Assembly (NCBI GenBank): GCA_030041195.1
Contig: JASHOI010000297.1
Span: 1-16,999 of the forward strand
Length of the DNA stretch: 16,999 nt
Direction: 5' to 3'
Origin: Streptosporangiaceae bacterium
Lineage (GTDB): Bacteria > Actinomycetota > Actinomycetes > Streptosporangiales > Streptosporangiaceae
Notes under the pieces: model-generated
Databases searched by the model: none
The model's input: only the letters and a program-made list of their open reading frames with translations
Told to the model about the DNA's origin: nothing
Shown: positions 1 through 7,266 of the stretch, in pieces
Layout: every line of letters begins with the position of its first letter
How positions within the stretch are numbered: position 1 is the stretch's first letter
Translations under genes and position numbers: made by a program

Positions 1-1
1 C

Positions 2-199
2 AGCCTGCAGGTTCACGTGCTCATACGTCGGCCACGACCCGGAGACAGCCTGAACGCCATCGGCGTCCGCACCCAGGTGGTCCAGCAGCAGCCGCCGCAG
101 CGGCTTGTCCTCGGCCCGTGCGGCATCAACCGCGCGGTACACCAGCCGCCGCGCGAGCCGCGTGACATCGGCGAGTTCGGGCCGCCGCGAGTGTGCCAT
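2..199 (-). CDS. N-terminus of a probable AAA-family ATP-binding protein (partial)
   Basis: An open minus-strand frame of 66 codons begins at an ATG (199-197) and leaves the window without a stop. The purine-rich stretch GGGGTGAG lies just upstream, a good ribosome-binding site. The protein begins MAHSRRPELADVTRLARRLV and contains VSGSWPTYEHVNLQA near the edge. Its Arg/Leu-rich helical start followed by the SWPxYEHVN motif resembles, from memory, the N-terminus of a family of actinobacterial AAA ATP-binding proteins. No Walker motif is visible in the fragment, so function cannot be confirmed here. Codon third positions are strongly G/C, as in the other genes. It is divergent from the 445-2929 genes and has no evident functional link to them. 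I am fairly sure it is coding and unsure of the family. Confidence 0.6.
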   Translation of the reverse strand, partial: MAHSRRPELADVTRLARRLVYRAVDAARAEDKPLRRLLLDHLGADADGVQAVSGSWPTYEHVNLQA

Positions 200-444
200 G
201 CTCACCCCAGCAGCCTAGGCGCTCACCGCCGAAGCGCCGACTCAATATGCGCCGAACCTAACCGTCTGAGAACGCCCGGATCGGCGCCACCGCGCACCAG
301 GCGCCTCCCTGCCGGCACCATGACCCGTTGCCAGTGCGTCATGCCCGCGTCTGCCGCGGGGATCGTCCCGCGATTCCTTTGCTGCGGGCCGCGAGTCTCC
401 ATTGCCGTATTACCGAGCATCGTCTGCTGACGGGAGTGATGGAG
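200..444. other. Divergent intergenic region, no gene seen
   Basis: About 245 nt separate the leftward partial gene from the rightward three-gene run. I see no convincing coding frame; the frames crossing it lack ribosome-binding sites and family similarity. It contains a small inverted repeat (GGCGCT at 218-223, AGCGCC at 233-238) in the leader of the leftward gene. On the minus strand there is a loose -35/-10 pair (TTCTCA, 17 nt, CATATT) around 245-275. No clear promoter for the rightward genes was recognised. This region must carry the regulatory sites of both directions. Confidence 0.4.
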
Positions 445-1026
445 ATGCGAAAGCTGATCGAGGCCACGCTGGTGTCGCTGGATGGGGTGGTGGGCTCGCC
501 GCAGGAGTGGGCGCTGCCGCGCTGGGATGCGGAGAACAAGGCCTTCGCCCAGGCCGCGCTCGCCGACGTCGGGGCGTTCCTGCTGGGACGGGTGACGTAC
601 GAGATGTTCGCGGCCGCGTGGTCGCCGGTCACCGGCGACCCGTACTACGACATGATCAGCCGGTTGCCCAAGTTCGTGGCCTCGGCGAGCCTGGCCGAGG
701 CTACCTGGAACGCGACCGTGATCAAGGGTGACGTCGCCGCCGGGGTCGCCCGGCTGAAGAGCGAGCCGGGCAAGGCCATCATGAAGTACCCGACGAGCCG
801 GCTAGACCGCACGCTGATCAGGCACGGCCTGGTCGACGAGTTCCACTTCTCGGTCTTTCCCGTGGTCGTGGGGCGTGGCGCACGGCTGTTTGACGGCATC
901 GACACCAGCGGCATGACGCTGACGCTGACCGCGACGAAGACGTTCGGCAACGGCATCGTGGCGCTCACTTACGTCCCCGAGTACATCCCGCCGGCCGACA
1001 CCGCCGCGACCGGGCACGGCGCCTGA
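445..1026 (+). CDS. Dihydrofolate reductase family (RibD C-terminal-like) protein
   Basis: A 193-aa protein of the DHFR-fold/RibD_C superfamily, small NAD(P)H-dependent reductase-like proteins of the YwjB/YyaP type with generally unknown substrates. Family features are the start MRKLIEATLVSLDGVV, the central FLLGRVTYEMFAAAW (about residues 45-59) and the end of the fold, GLVDEFHFSVFPVVVGRGARLF (about residues 128-149). I chose the ATG at 445 because GGGAG (432-436) lies 8 nt upstream and homologues start with this segment. The ATG at 439 and longer upstream frames have no well-placed ribosome-binding site. One oddity: relatives, as I recall them, read KYGTGxLDRTL where this protein has KYPTSRLDRTL, losing both glycines of the presumed nucleotide-contacting loop. 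It is followed after 15 nt by the patatin gene and is probably cotranscribed with it. Confidence 0.85.
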   Translation: MRKLIEATLVSLDGVVGSPQEWALPRWDAENKAFAQAALADVGAFLLGRVTYEMFAAAWSPVTGDPYYDMISRLPKFVASASLAEATWNATVIKGDVAAGVARLKSEPGKAIMKYPTSRLDRTLIRHGLVDEFHFSVFPVVVGRGARLFDGIDTSGMTLTLTATKTFGNGIVALTYVPEYIPPADTAATGHGA

Positions 1027-1041
1027 AGGGAAGCGATCATC

Positions 1042-1905
1042 ATGAAGCAGACACGGACCAGGGCCTTGGTGCTGTCTGGCGGCGGCACCGCCGGGGGCGC
1101 GTGGATGGCCGGATACATCAGCGCGCTGCGCGGACAAGGGGTTGACCTCGGCGACGCCGACCTGATCATCGGAACATCCGCCGGCGCCCGCACCGCCGCC
1201 CAGCTCGCGACCGGAACGCTCGGCCAGGCCGTGCGCAGGTACCGCAGCGGTGACATCCCGGCGGTGAAGATGCACGCCACGCTCCCGCAGTTCATGGCCG
1301 CCTCGATGCGGGTCATCGCCGAAGCCCCGGACAAGCAGGAGGCCGCGCGGCGCGTCGCGAACATGGGGCCGCTCGGTGGCCAGCTCGCCTCGGCCGCCGA
1401 GCGGCACCGGATGGTGGCCGCTCTGCTCCCGGCCGCCGGCTGGCCCGGGCAGCGGCTGCTGATCACGGCCGTGGACGCGGAAACCGGGCGCCGGGTCGCC
1501 TTCGGCGCGGATTCGGGTGCCGGGCTGCTCGACGCGGCGGCGGCCAGCGGCGCGCTGCCGGGCATGTTCCCGCTGGTGACGATCGGCGGGCGGCGGTATG
1601 CGGACGGCGGGGTGCATTCGCTGTACAACGCCGACCTGGCGGCCGGCCATGATGTCGTCACCGTGCTCTCCCCGATGGCGGTCAACGACCACTTCCGGGC
1701 CACTCTCGACGCGGAGGTGGCGGCGCTCGGCACCGCCGCCTTCCACCTGCTGACCGCCGACCAGGAGTCGCTGGCCGCGATCGGCCCCGACCCGGGAGCC
1801 GCGGAAGCCGCGCCAGCGGCCGTGGCCGCGGGGATGGCCCAGGCCCGCCGGGACATCGCCCGGCTGCGAGCGATCTGGCCGGCCCGGGCCGGCCAGGCTG
1901 GCTGA
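1042..1905 (+). CDS. Patatin-like phospholipase family protein
   Basis: A 287-aa serine hydrolase of the patatin family, which uses a Ser-Asp dyad to release acyl groups from lipids or related esters. The oxyanion-hole glycine loop GGGTAGGAW is at about residues 13-21. The nucleophile motif GTSAG is at 44-48 (Ser46). The catalytic aspartate motif DGG is at 188-190 within YADGGVHS. No signal peptide or membrane helix is visible, so it is probably cytosolic. The start is supported by GAAGGGAAG ending 7 nt upstream of the ATG. The same GAAGGGAAG sequence precedes the next gene. It sits between a DHFR-fold protein and an ECF sigma factor with short gaps (15 and 31 nt), suggesting one transcript. 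The substrate is unknown. Confidence 0.9.
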   Translation: MKQTRTRALVLSGGGTAGGAWMAGYISALRGQGVDLGDADLIIGTSAGARTAAQLATGTLGQAVRRYRSGDIPAVKMHATLPQFMAASMRVIAEAPDKQEAARRVANMGPLGGQLASAAERHRMVAALLPAAGWPGQRLLITAVDAETGRRVAFGADSGAGLLDAAAASGALPGMFPLVTIGGRRYADGGVHSLYNADLAAGHDVVTVLSPMAVNDHFRATLDAEVAALGTAAFHLLTADQESLAAIGPDPGAAEAAPAAVAAGMAQARRDIARLRAIWPARAGQAG

Positions 1906-1936
1906 CAGCGCAGCGGGACCGGAAGGGAAGCACACG

Positions 1937-2929
1937 ATGCCACAGCAGACAGGCACCGCGATGGACGCGGTCGCGTTCGCCGAGCTCACCGAACCGTTCC
2001 GGCGGGAGCTGCTGGCGCACTGCTACCGGCTGCTCGGCTCGGTGGACGACGCCGAAGACCTGGTCCAGGAAACCTACCTGCGGGCCTGGCGGTCCTACGC
2101 CGGCTTCGAGGGCCGCTCATCGCTGCGGACCTGGCTGTACCAGATCGCGACCAATGCATGTCTGAGCGCCCTTCAGAACCGGGCCCGCCGGCCGCTGCCT
2201 TCCGGCCTCGGCGGGCCCGGGGACGACCCGTATTCACCACCGGATCCAGCCCGGCCGGAGATCGCGTGGCTTCAGCCGATCCCGGACGCCCTGGTGTCGT
2301 CCGGATCGGGCGATCCCGCCGACATCGCCATATCGCGGGAAAGCCTCCGCCTGGCCCTGATAGCCAGCCTGCAGTACCTGCCGCCGCGGCAGCGGGCGGT
2401 GCTGATCCTGCGCGAAGTCCTCGCTTTCCCCGCCGCCGAGGTCGCCCGCATCCTGGGTACCACCACGGCCGCCGTCAAGAGTGCGCTGCAGCGCGCCCGC
2501 GCCCGGATCGAGGAGACGGCCCCGGCGGCCGAGCGGCTCACCGAACCCGCCGAACCGCAGGCCCGCGCGCTGCTCGAACAGTACATCGCAGCGTTCGAGA
2601 ACTCCGATCCCGTCGCCCTCGAAGGGCTCCTGCGCAAAGACGCCATGCTGGAGATGACGCCGTCGCCGACCTGGTTCGCCGGCGACAACGCGATCACCTG
2701 CGCGGTATCGGGCCTGGGTACTCCCGGCGACTGGAAGATGATCGCCACCACCGCGAACGGCCAGCCCGCCGCCGCTGCCTACCGCCGCGGTCGCGACGGC
2801 GCCCACCACGCCTACGCGATCGTCGTGCTCACCGCGACCACCACCGGCATCGGCCGGATCGTCGTGTTCGGCGACCCCGGGCTATTCCCCCGGTTTGGCC
2901 TGCCCACCGTCCACCCGGTCAGCCCATGA
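1937..2929 (+). CDS. ECF RNA polymerase sigma factor with C-terminal SnoaL-like domain (SigX5/TIGR02960-like)
   Basis: A 330-aa sigma-70 family factor. Region 2 is at about residues 20-80, with the core-binding/-10 segment GSVDDAEDLVQETYLRAWR and FEGRSSLRTWLYQIATNACL. Region 4 is at about 135-195, with YLPPRQRAVLILREVLAF and a helix-turn-helix around AAEVARILGTTTAAVKSALQRARAR. Residues about 205-320 form an NTF2/SnoaL-like domain (LLEQYIAAFENSDPVALEGLL onward). This architecture, with the WLQPIPDAL signature between the domains, matches SigX5-type ECF factors, in which the extension rather than an anti-sigma factor modulates activity. No anti-sigma gene is nearby, consistent with that. GGAAGGGAAG supports the ATG at 1937; an ATG at 1961 is the alternative. 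It may control its own operon. Confidence 0.93.
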   Translation: MPQQTGTAMDAVAFAELTEPFRRELLAHCYRLLGSVDDAEDLVQETYLRAWRSYAGFEGRSSLRTWLYQIATNACLSALQNRARRPLPSGLGGPGDDPYSPPDPARPEIAWLQPIPDALVSSGSGDPADIAISRESLRLALIASLQYLPPRQRAVLILREVLAFPAAEVARILGTTTAAVKSALQRARARIEETAPAAERLTEPAEPQARALLEQYIAAFENSDPVALEGLLRKDAMLEMTPSPTWFAGDNAITCAVSGLGTPGDWKMIATTANGQPAAAAYRRGRDGAHHAYAIVVLTATTTGIGRIVVFGDPGLFPRFGLPTVHPVSP

Positions 2930-2939
2930 CGCTGACAAG

Positions 2940-2978
2940 CCAGGCCTCATTCGCCCGAACGTGCCTGGGCTGGCCAGC
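2940..2978 (+). terminator. Possible hairpin terminator after the sigma-factor gene
   Basis: Eleven nt after the sigma-factor stop, CCAGGC (2940-2945) can pair with GCCTGG (2963-2968) around a 17-nt loop. It is followed directly by the perfect palindrome GCTGGCCAGC (2969-2978). There is no T-run, so this would at best be a GC-rich, T-less terminator of the kind proposed for actinomycetes. A weak call. Confidence 0.3.
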
Positions 2979-3050
2979 AGGTGCCTGGGGGGAGCGGTGA
3001 TCTGATCCGGCAGGATGGTTGTGCGTGCACGTTGCCGCGCAGCATATGCG

Positions 3051-3062
3051 TAGGATCGCCAG
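3051..3062 (+). promoter_or_regulatory. Dual-reading TAGGAT element before the aldo/keto reductase
   Basis: TAGGAT (3051-3056) sits 6 nt before the ATG at 3063. It can be read as a -10 box giving a leaderless transcript starting at or next to the ATG, or its AGGA can be read as a ribosome-binding site 7 nt from the start. No good -35 hexamer is present at 17-18 nt (CACGTT or GCACGT), so neither reading is settled. Confidence 0.35.
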
Positions 3063-4037
3063 ATGCGGAGGAACCGGCTCGGGCGTAGCTCGGTCGAGGT
3101 CACCGAGCTCGGCTTCGGCGGCGGGCCGCTGGGCGCTCTGTTCGCGCCGCTGGACGATGACACCGCTGCTGCGGCGCTCGCGGCTGCCTGGGACTGCGGC
3201 ATCGGCTATTTCGACACCTCGCCGCACTACGGTATCGGGCACTCCGAGCGCCGTACTGGCGATTTTCTGCGGCGTAAGCCGCGAGCGGAGTTCACGCTGT
3301 CGACGAAGGTCGGCAGGCTGCTCGTCCCGCAGGATCCGGCGGGACGCATGGACGAGAGCTTCCAGGTGCCCGCGAACCACCGCCGGGTATGGGACTTCTC
3401 CCGCGACGGCATCGTGCGCAGCGTTGACGACTCGCTCGCCCGCATGGGCGTCGACCGTATCGACGTGCTGCTGCTGCATGATGCGGAGGAGCATTTCGAG
3501 GCCGCGCTGCGCGACGGGTACCCAGCGCTTGCCGAACTGCGCGCGCAAAACGTGGTGCGCGCGATCGGCGCGGGCATGTACGACACCGCCAAGCTGACCA
3601 GGCTCGTCCAGGAGACCGACATCGACGTCGTGATGCTGTCCGGCCGCTACACGCTGCTCAATCAGCGGGCCCTCGACGACTTGCTGCCCGCCTGCGCCGA
3701 GCGCAGAGTATCCCTGCTCGCGGCTTCCATCTTCAACTCGGGCATTCTTGCCGTGCCGCAGCCTGCGGCTGGGGCTCGTTACGACTACGAGGCCGCCTCA
3801 CCTGAAGTACTGCGCCGGGCGCAACGCATCGCCGATGTCTGTCGTGCGCACGGCGTGACGCTTCCGCAGGCGGCGATGGCCTTCCCGCTGCGCCATCCCG
3901 TTGTCGCCGGCATTGTGGTTGGCATGCGCTCCGCCGAGGAGGCGCGGGGCAACGCCGAATCGTTCCAGGCCGAAATACCCGCGGGCTTGTGGGCCGACCT
4001 GCGCGGTGAAAGCCTGCTCGACCATCGTGCGCCCTGA
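3063..4037 (+). CDS. Aldo/keto reductase
   Basis: A 324-aa NAD(P)H-dependent (beta/alpha)8-barrel oxidoreductase. The catalytic tetrad of the aldo/keto reductase superfamily is visible: Asp51 and Tyr56 in FDTSPHYG, Lys82 in LSTKVGR and His139 in DVLLLHD. The N-terminal LGRSSVEVTELGFGGGPLG and the loop with DFSRDGIVRSVDDSLARMGVDRID resemble the D-threo-aldose 1-dehydrogenase/pyridoxal 4-dehydrogenase-like subgroup, so a sugar or aldehyde substrate is likely but not provable. The length is full for the family. It is monocistronic by position: 133 nt after the sigma-factor gene and convergent with the Hsp70-like gene 44 nt downstream. The start is the first ATG that gives the conserved N-terminus. 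Confidence 0.92.
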   Translation: MRRNRLGRSSVEVTELGFGGGPLGALFAPLDDDTAAAALAAAWDCGIGYFDTSPHYGIGHSERRTGDFLRRKPRAEFTLSTKVGRLLVPQDPAGRMDESFQVPANHRRVWDFSRDGIVRSVDDSLARMGVDRIDVLLLHDAEEHFEAALRDGYPALAELRAQNVVRAIGAGMYDTAKLTRLVQETDIDVVMLSGRYTLLNQRALDDLLPACAERRVSLLAASIFNSGILAVPQPAAGARYDYEAASPEVLRRAQRIADVCRAHGVTLPQAAMAFPLRHPVVAGIVVGMRSAEEARGNAESFQAEIPAGLWADLRGESLLDHRAP

Positions 4038-4043
4038 ACACCA

Positions 4044-4074
4044 GACCACCGTTGCCGCGGTGGGCGGCGTGGTC
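4044..4074. terminator. Candidate bidirectional terminator between convergent genes
   Basis: Between the stops of the aldo/keto reductase (4037) and the Hsp70-like gene (4082), two alternative stems can form. One is CCACCG (4046-4051) with CGGTGG (4058-4063) around a 6-nt loop; the other is GACCAC (4044-4049) with GTGGTC (4069-4074). There is no T-run on either side. Position between convergent genes is the main support. Confidence 0.4.
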
Positions 4075-4081
4075 CGGCCGG

Positions 4082-5692
4082 CTACGAGGAGGCGGCCGGC
4101 GACGGGCTCAAGCTCGGGCTCGGGCTCGGCGTGGGTGTCACGCTCGGGCTCGGGGTGGGCGATGGCGTCGGACTCGGTGTCGGGGAAGGCGATGGCGTGG
4201 GACTCGGCGTCGGGCTCGGCGTGGTCGTGGGCGACGCTGACCCGCTGCCGGTGGCCGTGCCGGACCCGCTGCCGGTGCTGCCTCCGTTCCCGGTGCCGCC
4301 GCCTGTGGCCGTGCGGGGCCTGTGGGACGCGGGGAGCGGGGGTTGGTGGTTGGTCAGCGGGGTCGGGTTGGACAGCGCACGGCTGGCAAGGGTTCCGCCC
4401 CCGACGAGGGCGGCGACGAGCACGAGCATGCCGATCACCATGGGGAGCCGACGCTGGCGCAGCCCGCCGATCCGGTGGCCGGCTGGGGCCAACGCGGGCG
4501 CGACGGCCGGAAACGGCAGCACCAGGGTGTCGGCCGTGTGCGGCACGGGCGTGGATGCCTCGGTGGGCCCGGCTTTACCGGCGGGCGCCGGAGTGAGGCG
4601 AACCGGCGCTGCCGCCGCGGCGCCGGCCCCGGCCGTATCGGCGCCCACCACGGCGGCGCCGAGGGCGACGGCGTGTTTGGGGTGGGTATCGACGGAGGTC
4701 GGGCGTCCGAGTTCCGCGGAGACCAGGTGAGCAACCATGGGGATGCGCGAGGAACCGCCGACTAGCAGCACGGTGTGCAGCTCAGGGAGATCGATTCGGG
4801 CCGACTGCAGCGCCCGGCACAGGGACGCGATGGTGGCGTCGATCGCCGGGCGGATCATTTTTTCGAACTCGCCGCGGGTCAGGCGGACCTCGGTCTGGAG
4901 CTCGGGCAGCAGCACCGGAATGGTGGTTTCGGTGTCCGCGGACAGGGTTTCCTTGGCGGTGACGCACTCGTGGCGCAGCCGGATGGCGGCGCTGGTGGCT
5001 AGAGGATCGGCCGGGTCGAGCCGGGAGACTGCGCCGTCGAGGGTCTGGTCGACGTGAGTGAACACGGCCTCGTCGAAGTCGAGGCCGCCGAGTCCCTCGA
5101 TGCCTTCCGGCCGCCCGAGGATGTCGAAGCCATGCTCGGTGGTGCGCAGAACGGTCGCGTCGAAGGTGCCCCCGCCGAGGTCGTAGACCGCGACCAGCGT
5201 CCCAGGGTCGAGGCGATCGTTGCGCGCATAGTGCGCGGCGGCGGCCTCGGGCTCGGTGAGCATATGGACCTCGCCGAGTCCGGCCATCCTGGGGACCTGG
5301 GCGAAGAGTTCGCGTTTGTAGGGCCCCCAGTTCGCCGGGTGGGTCAGGGTGACCATACCGGGCCGGCCGCCCTCACGGTCGCTGACGATGTCGACGACGT
5401 CGCGTAGCTGGTGGGCGATCAGCGCGGTGGCCGGATGTGGCGCCCCGCCAAGGATCACCGGCACCGGGTCGCCGAAGCGGCGCTTGACCGCGCGAGCGAC
5501 CCGGTCGGGCTCGACCGTGGCCCGGCGATCGGCGGCCCCGCCGGTCAGCACAGTGCCGTCGTCGCGGATCAGCACGACCGAGGGGACGGCATCGGTGTGG
5601 TCACCGAGGGTGGCCATTTCGACTCGCCCGTCGCGGGCAACGGCGGCGGCGGTGAAGGTGGTTCCCAGGTCGACACCCAGCCCGTAACTCAT
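4082..5692 (-). CDS. Hsp70-type ATPase with transmembrane helix and Pro/Ser/Thr-rich tail
   Basis: 536 aa. Residues 1 to about 352 form an actin/Hsp70 nucleotide-binding domain: phosphate-1 loop GVDLGTTF (6-13), phosphate-2 loop YDLGGGTFDATVL (170-182) and adenosine loop VLLVGGSSRIPMV (308-320). The DnaK substrate-binding domain is absent. Instead there is an Ala/Pro-rich linker (about 353-410), a basic stretch RQRR and one transmembrane helix (about 417-435). A low-complexity tail follows: Gly/Ser/Thr (462-487), then PSPT-type repeats to the end. With RQRR before the helix the ATPase should be cytosolic and the tail outside. The tail DNA (about 4090-4225) is internally repetitive. AAGAAGAGA precedes the ATG. 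It is the last gene of the dynamin block, 29 nt after the preceding gene. A chaperone-like or ATP-sensor role is inferred from the domain only. Confidence 0.88.
   Translation of the reverse strand: MSYGLGVDLGTTFTAAAVARDGRVEMATLGDHTDAVPSVVLIRDDGTVLTGGAADRRATVEPDRVARAVKRRFGDPVPVILGGAPHPATALIAHQLRDVVDIVSDREGGRPGMVTLTHPANWGPYKRELFAQVPRMAGLGEVHMLTEPEAAAAHYARNDRLDPGTLVAVYDLGGGTFDATVLRTTEHGFDILGRPEGIEGLGGLDFDEAVFTHVDQTLDGAVSRLDPADPLATSAAIRLRHECVTAKETLSADTETTIPVLLPELQTEVRLTRGEFEKMIRPAIDATIASLCRALQSARIDLPELHTVLLVGGSSRIPMVAHLVSAELGRPTSVDTHPKHAVALGAAVVGADTAGAGAAAAAPVRLTPAPAGKAGPTEASTPVPHTADTLVLPFPAVAPALAPAGHRIGGLRQRRLPMVIGMLVLVAALVGGGTLASRALSNPTPLTNHQPPLPASHRPRTATGGGTGNGGSTGSGSGTATGSGSASPTTTPSPTPSPTPSPSPTPSPTPSPTPSPSVTPTPSPSPSLSPSPAASS
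4090..4225 (-). repeat. Short-period repeats encoding the PSPT/SPTP tail
   Basis: The 3' end of the Hsp70-like gene consists of imperfect 6- to 12-nt repeats encoding alternating Pro with Ser or Thr (residues about 490-533). On the plus strand these read as variants of GGGCTCGGGCTCGGCGTGGG. Such tracts commonly vary in length between strains by slippage. The tail resembles wall-spanning Pro-rich segments. Confidence 0.8.
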
Positions 5693-5721
5693 CGAATCTC
5701 TTCTTTCTGCGCGTGTACGGA

Positions 5722-7266
5722 TCAGTGGATGACGGGGGTGTCGGTTCCGGGGTCGTGCCCGGACGGTGCCGAGCCCTCCGGGGAGTCGGGGTAAGCCCCG
5801 ATTGCCCCTTCGTGCTCGCCGGCGCTGTCGGCGTCGGCGCTGGGGCCGGGCTCGGTCGGGTCGACGACGGCCAGATCGATGCCGGCATGGGCGCCGGGTT
5901 CGTCGAGACCGGGCTGGTCATGGCCGGCGAGGTCTGCGCCGCGGTGCGGGTCCGGTCTGAGCGCGGAGTCGAACGCCCCACCCGCCGGGTGCTGCGCCGG
6001 GACCGGTTCGTTCGGGAAGTGCCCCGCCGGGGCGGCACCGTAACCGGCCCCGGCCGCCCCACCGCGCAGACCGGCGAAGGCGCTCGACGTGTGCGGGTCG
6101 TGGCCCGACACCAGTCCGCCGGCTGTCGTCCCGGCGACCCCCAGGCTGGTGGCCAGCGGCGGCGTGGACATCACCCGAGCCGCGGGGAAGGTTTCCGGCG
6201 GTGCTGTCCCCACCTGAGCTGACGCTGCCGTGGGGGCCGTCGACGTAGTCGTCGACTCGGCGATGGGCGGTTGGGGCACACTCGCCGAGGGCTGGCCGGT
6301 GCCGGCTGTCGAGGGCAGGGTCTGCTCGGCGACCACTTCAGTCTGGTCACTGGTGCTTGCGCCGTATTCGTTTTCCGTCAGCGAGGCGGTGTCGTGCCCG
6401 TCGGCGTGGGGATCGTGATCGATCTGCACGCTCTCGGTCTGGGTGACGGTGACCTCGGATCGGCCGTCCCCGTCGGAGCCGACCGTGACGCTCATGCTGT
6501 TGTCGGCCTGGGTGACCGAGAAGCTGCCGTCCGGGTGCTCCACGATCTGGGCGCGGTCGGTTTCGTGAATGACCAGGTCGGTTTCCTGACCCGGTGGGTC
6601 GGGCACCACCGTGTGGTAGTTCTCGCGGAACACGTAGGCGTGGCCGTCCTCGTCGCGGACCACGACGTACTCGACCGCGTCGACGCTGAACATGCCGTCG
6701 GCGCCCTGGGTGACGACTACGTCCTGGTACATCTGGATGGTCAGCCCGTCGTGTCCTCCTTCCACCCCGTCTTCCCCGTGCCCGCCGCCGACCGCGCCAT
6801 GGCCGGGAACCCGCCAGGTCGTCGTCAGGCCGGTGGCGACGTGGCCGCTGTCGCTGCTGGTGTGCCGCGTGACATCACCCTCCGATGCCGGGCCCAGCGG
6901 CCCGGAAGCGCCGCCAGAGTGGGAGACCGAACTGGCGAGCGAACCGGTACCGGGATCCGTATGGTCCGCACCGGGGACGCCGTCGCCAGGGTGGGTGAGG
7001 CCGACCGGGCGTGACGCCACCTCGGCCGCGCCGATCCCGACGCCGATTCCGACGCCGACGACCCCGGCTGCAGCCGCGGCCTGGGCGGCCCGGCGGGCCA
7101 TCTGGCCGATGCGGGGTGGGGCGGTGGCGCCGGCGTCGGGGGTGGCGCGCACCCACTGAGGAATCGTCCCCCGGGCGCCACGTTTGGCCACTTCCCACAG
7201 CCGGGCCGGCATGCCGGCGGGAGCGCCGCATGCCGAAGCGACCCGACTGGGGCTGGTCGCGTTCAT
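5722..7266 (-). CDS. Low-complexity membrane-anchored protein of the dynamin operon (function unknown)
   Basis: 514 aa, not assigned to a known family. Residues 1-60 are basic and partly helical. Residues about 60-83 form a Gly/Ala/Val-rich membrane segment with alternating glycines (VVGVGIGVGIGA), glycine-zipper-like. Residues about 85-170 are Gly/Ser/His/Asp-rich. Residues about 175-285 look ordered and beta-rich (TIQMYQDVVVTQGADGMFSV, VEYVVVRDEDGHAYVFRENYH, SEVTVTQTESVQI). The rest is Thr/Pro/Ala-rich and then Asp/His/Gly/Pro-rich, ending DTPVIH. The start is the ATG at 7266, which overlaps the upstream dynamin stop as ATGA; the longer frame to 7416 lies inside the dynamin gene. The place in the operon recalls IniB in iniBAC, but I see no IniB N-terminal motif, so only position is shared. 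Confidence 0.8.
   Translation of the reverse strand: MNATSPSRVASACGAPAGMPARLWEVAKRGARGTIPQWVRATPDAGATAPPRIGQMARRAAQAAAAAGVVGVGIGVGIGAAEVASRPVGLTHPGDGVPGADHTDPGTGSLASSVSHSGGASGPLGPASEGDVTRHTSSDSGHVATGLTTTWRVPGHGAVGGGHGEDGVEGGHDGLTIQMYQDVVVTQGADGMFSVDAVEYVVVRDEDGHAYVFRENYHTVVPDPPGQETDLVIHETDRAQIVEHPDGSFSVTQADNSMSVTVGSDGDGRSEVTVTQTESVQIDHDPHADGHDTASLTENEYGASTSDQTEVVAEQTLPSTAGTGQPSASVPQPPIAESTTTSTAPTAASAQVGTAPPETFPAARVMSTPPLATSLGVAGTTAGGLVSGHDPHTSSAFAGLRGGAAGAGYGAAPAGHFPNEPVPAQHPAGGAFDSALRPDPHRGADLAGHDQPGLDEPGAHAGIDLAVVDPTEPGPSADADSAGEHEGAIGAYPDSPEGSAPSGHDPGTDTPVIH

Noticed and set aside
328..444. Longer N-terminus for the DHFR-fold protein
   Set aside because: The extra residues do not fit the family, and no ribosome-binding site precedes the upstream ATG. 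The ATG at 445 gives the conserved MRKLIEATLVSLDG start.
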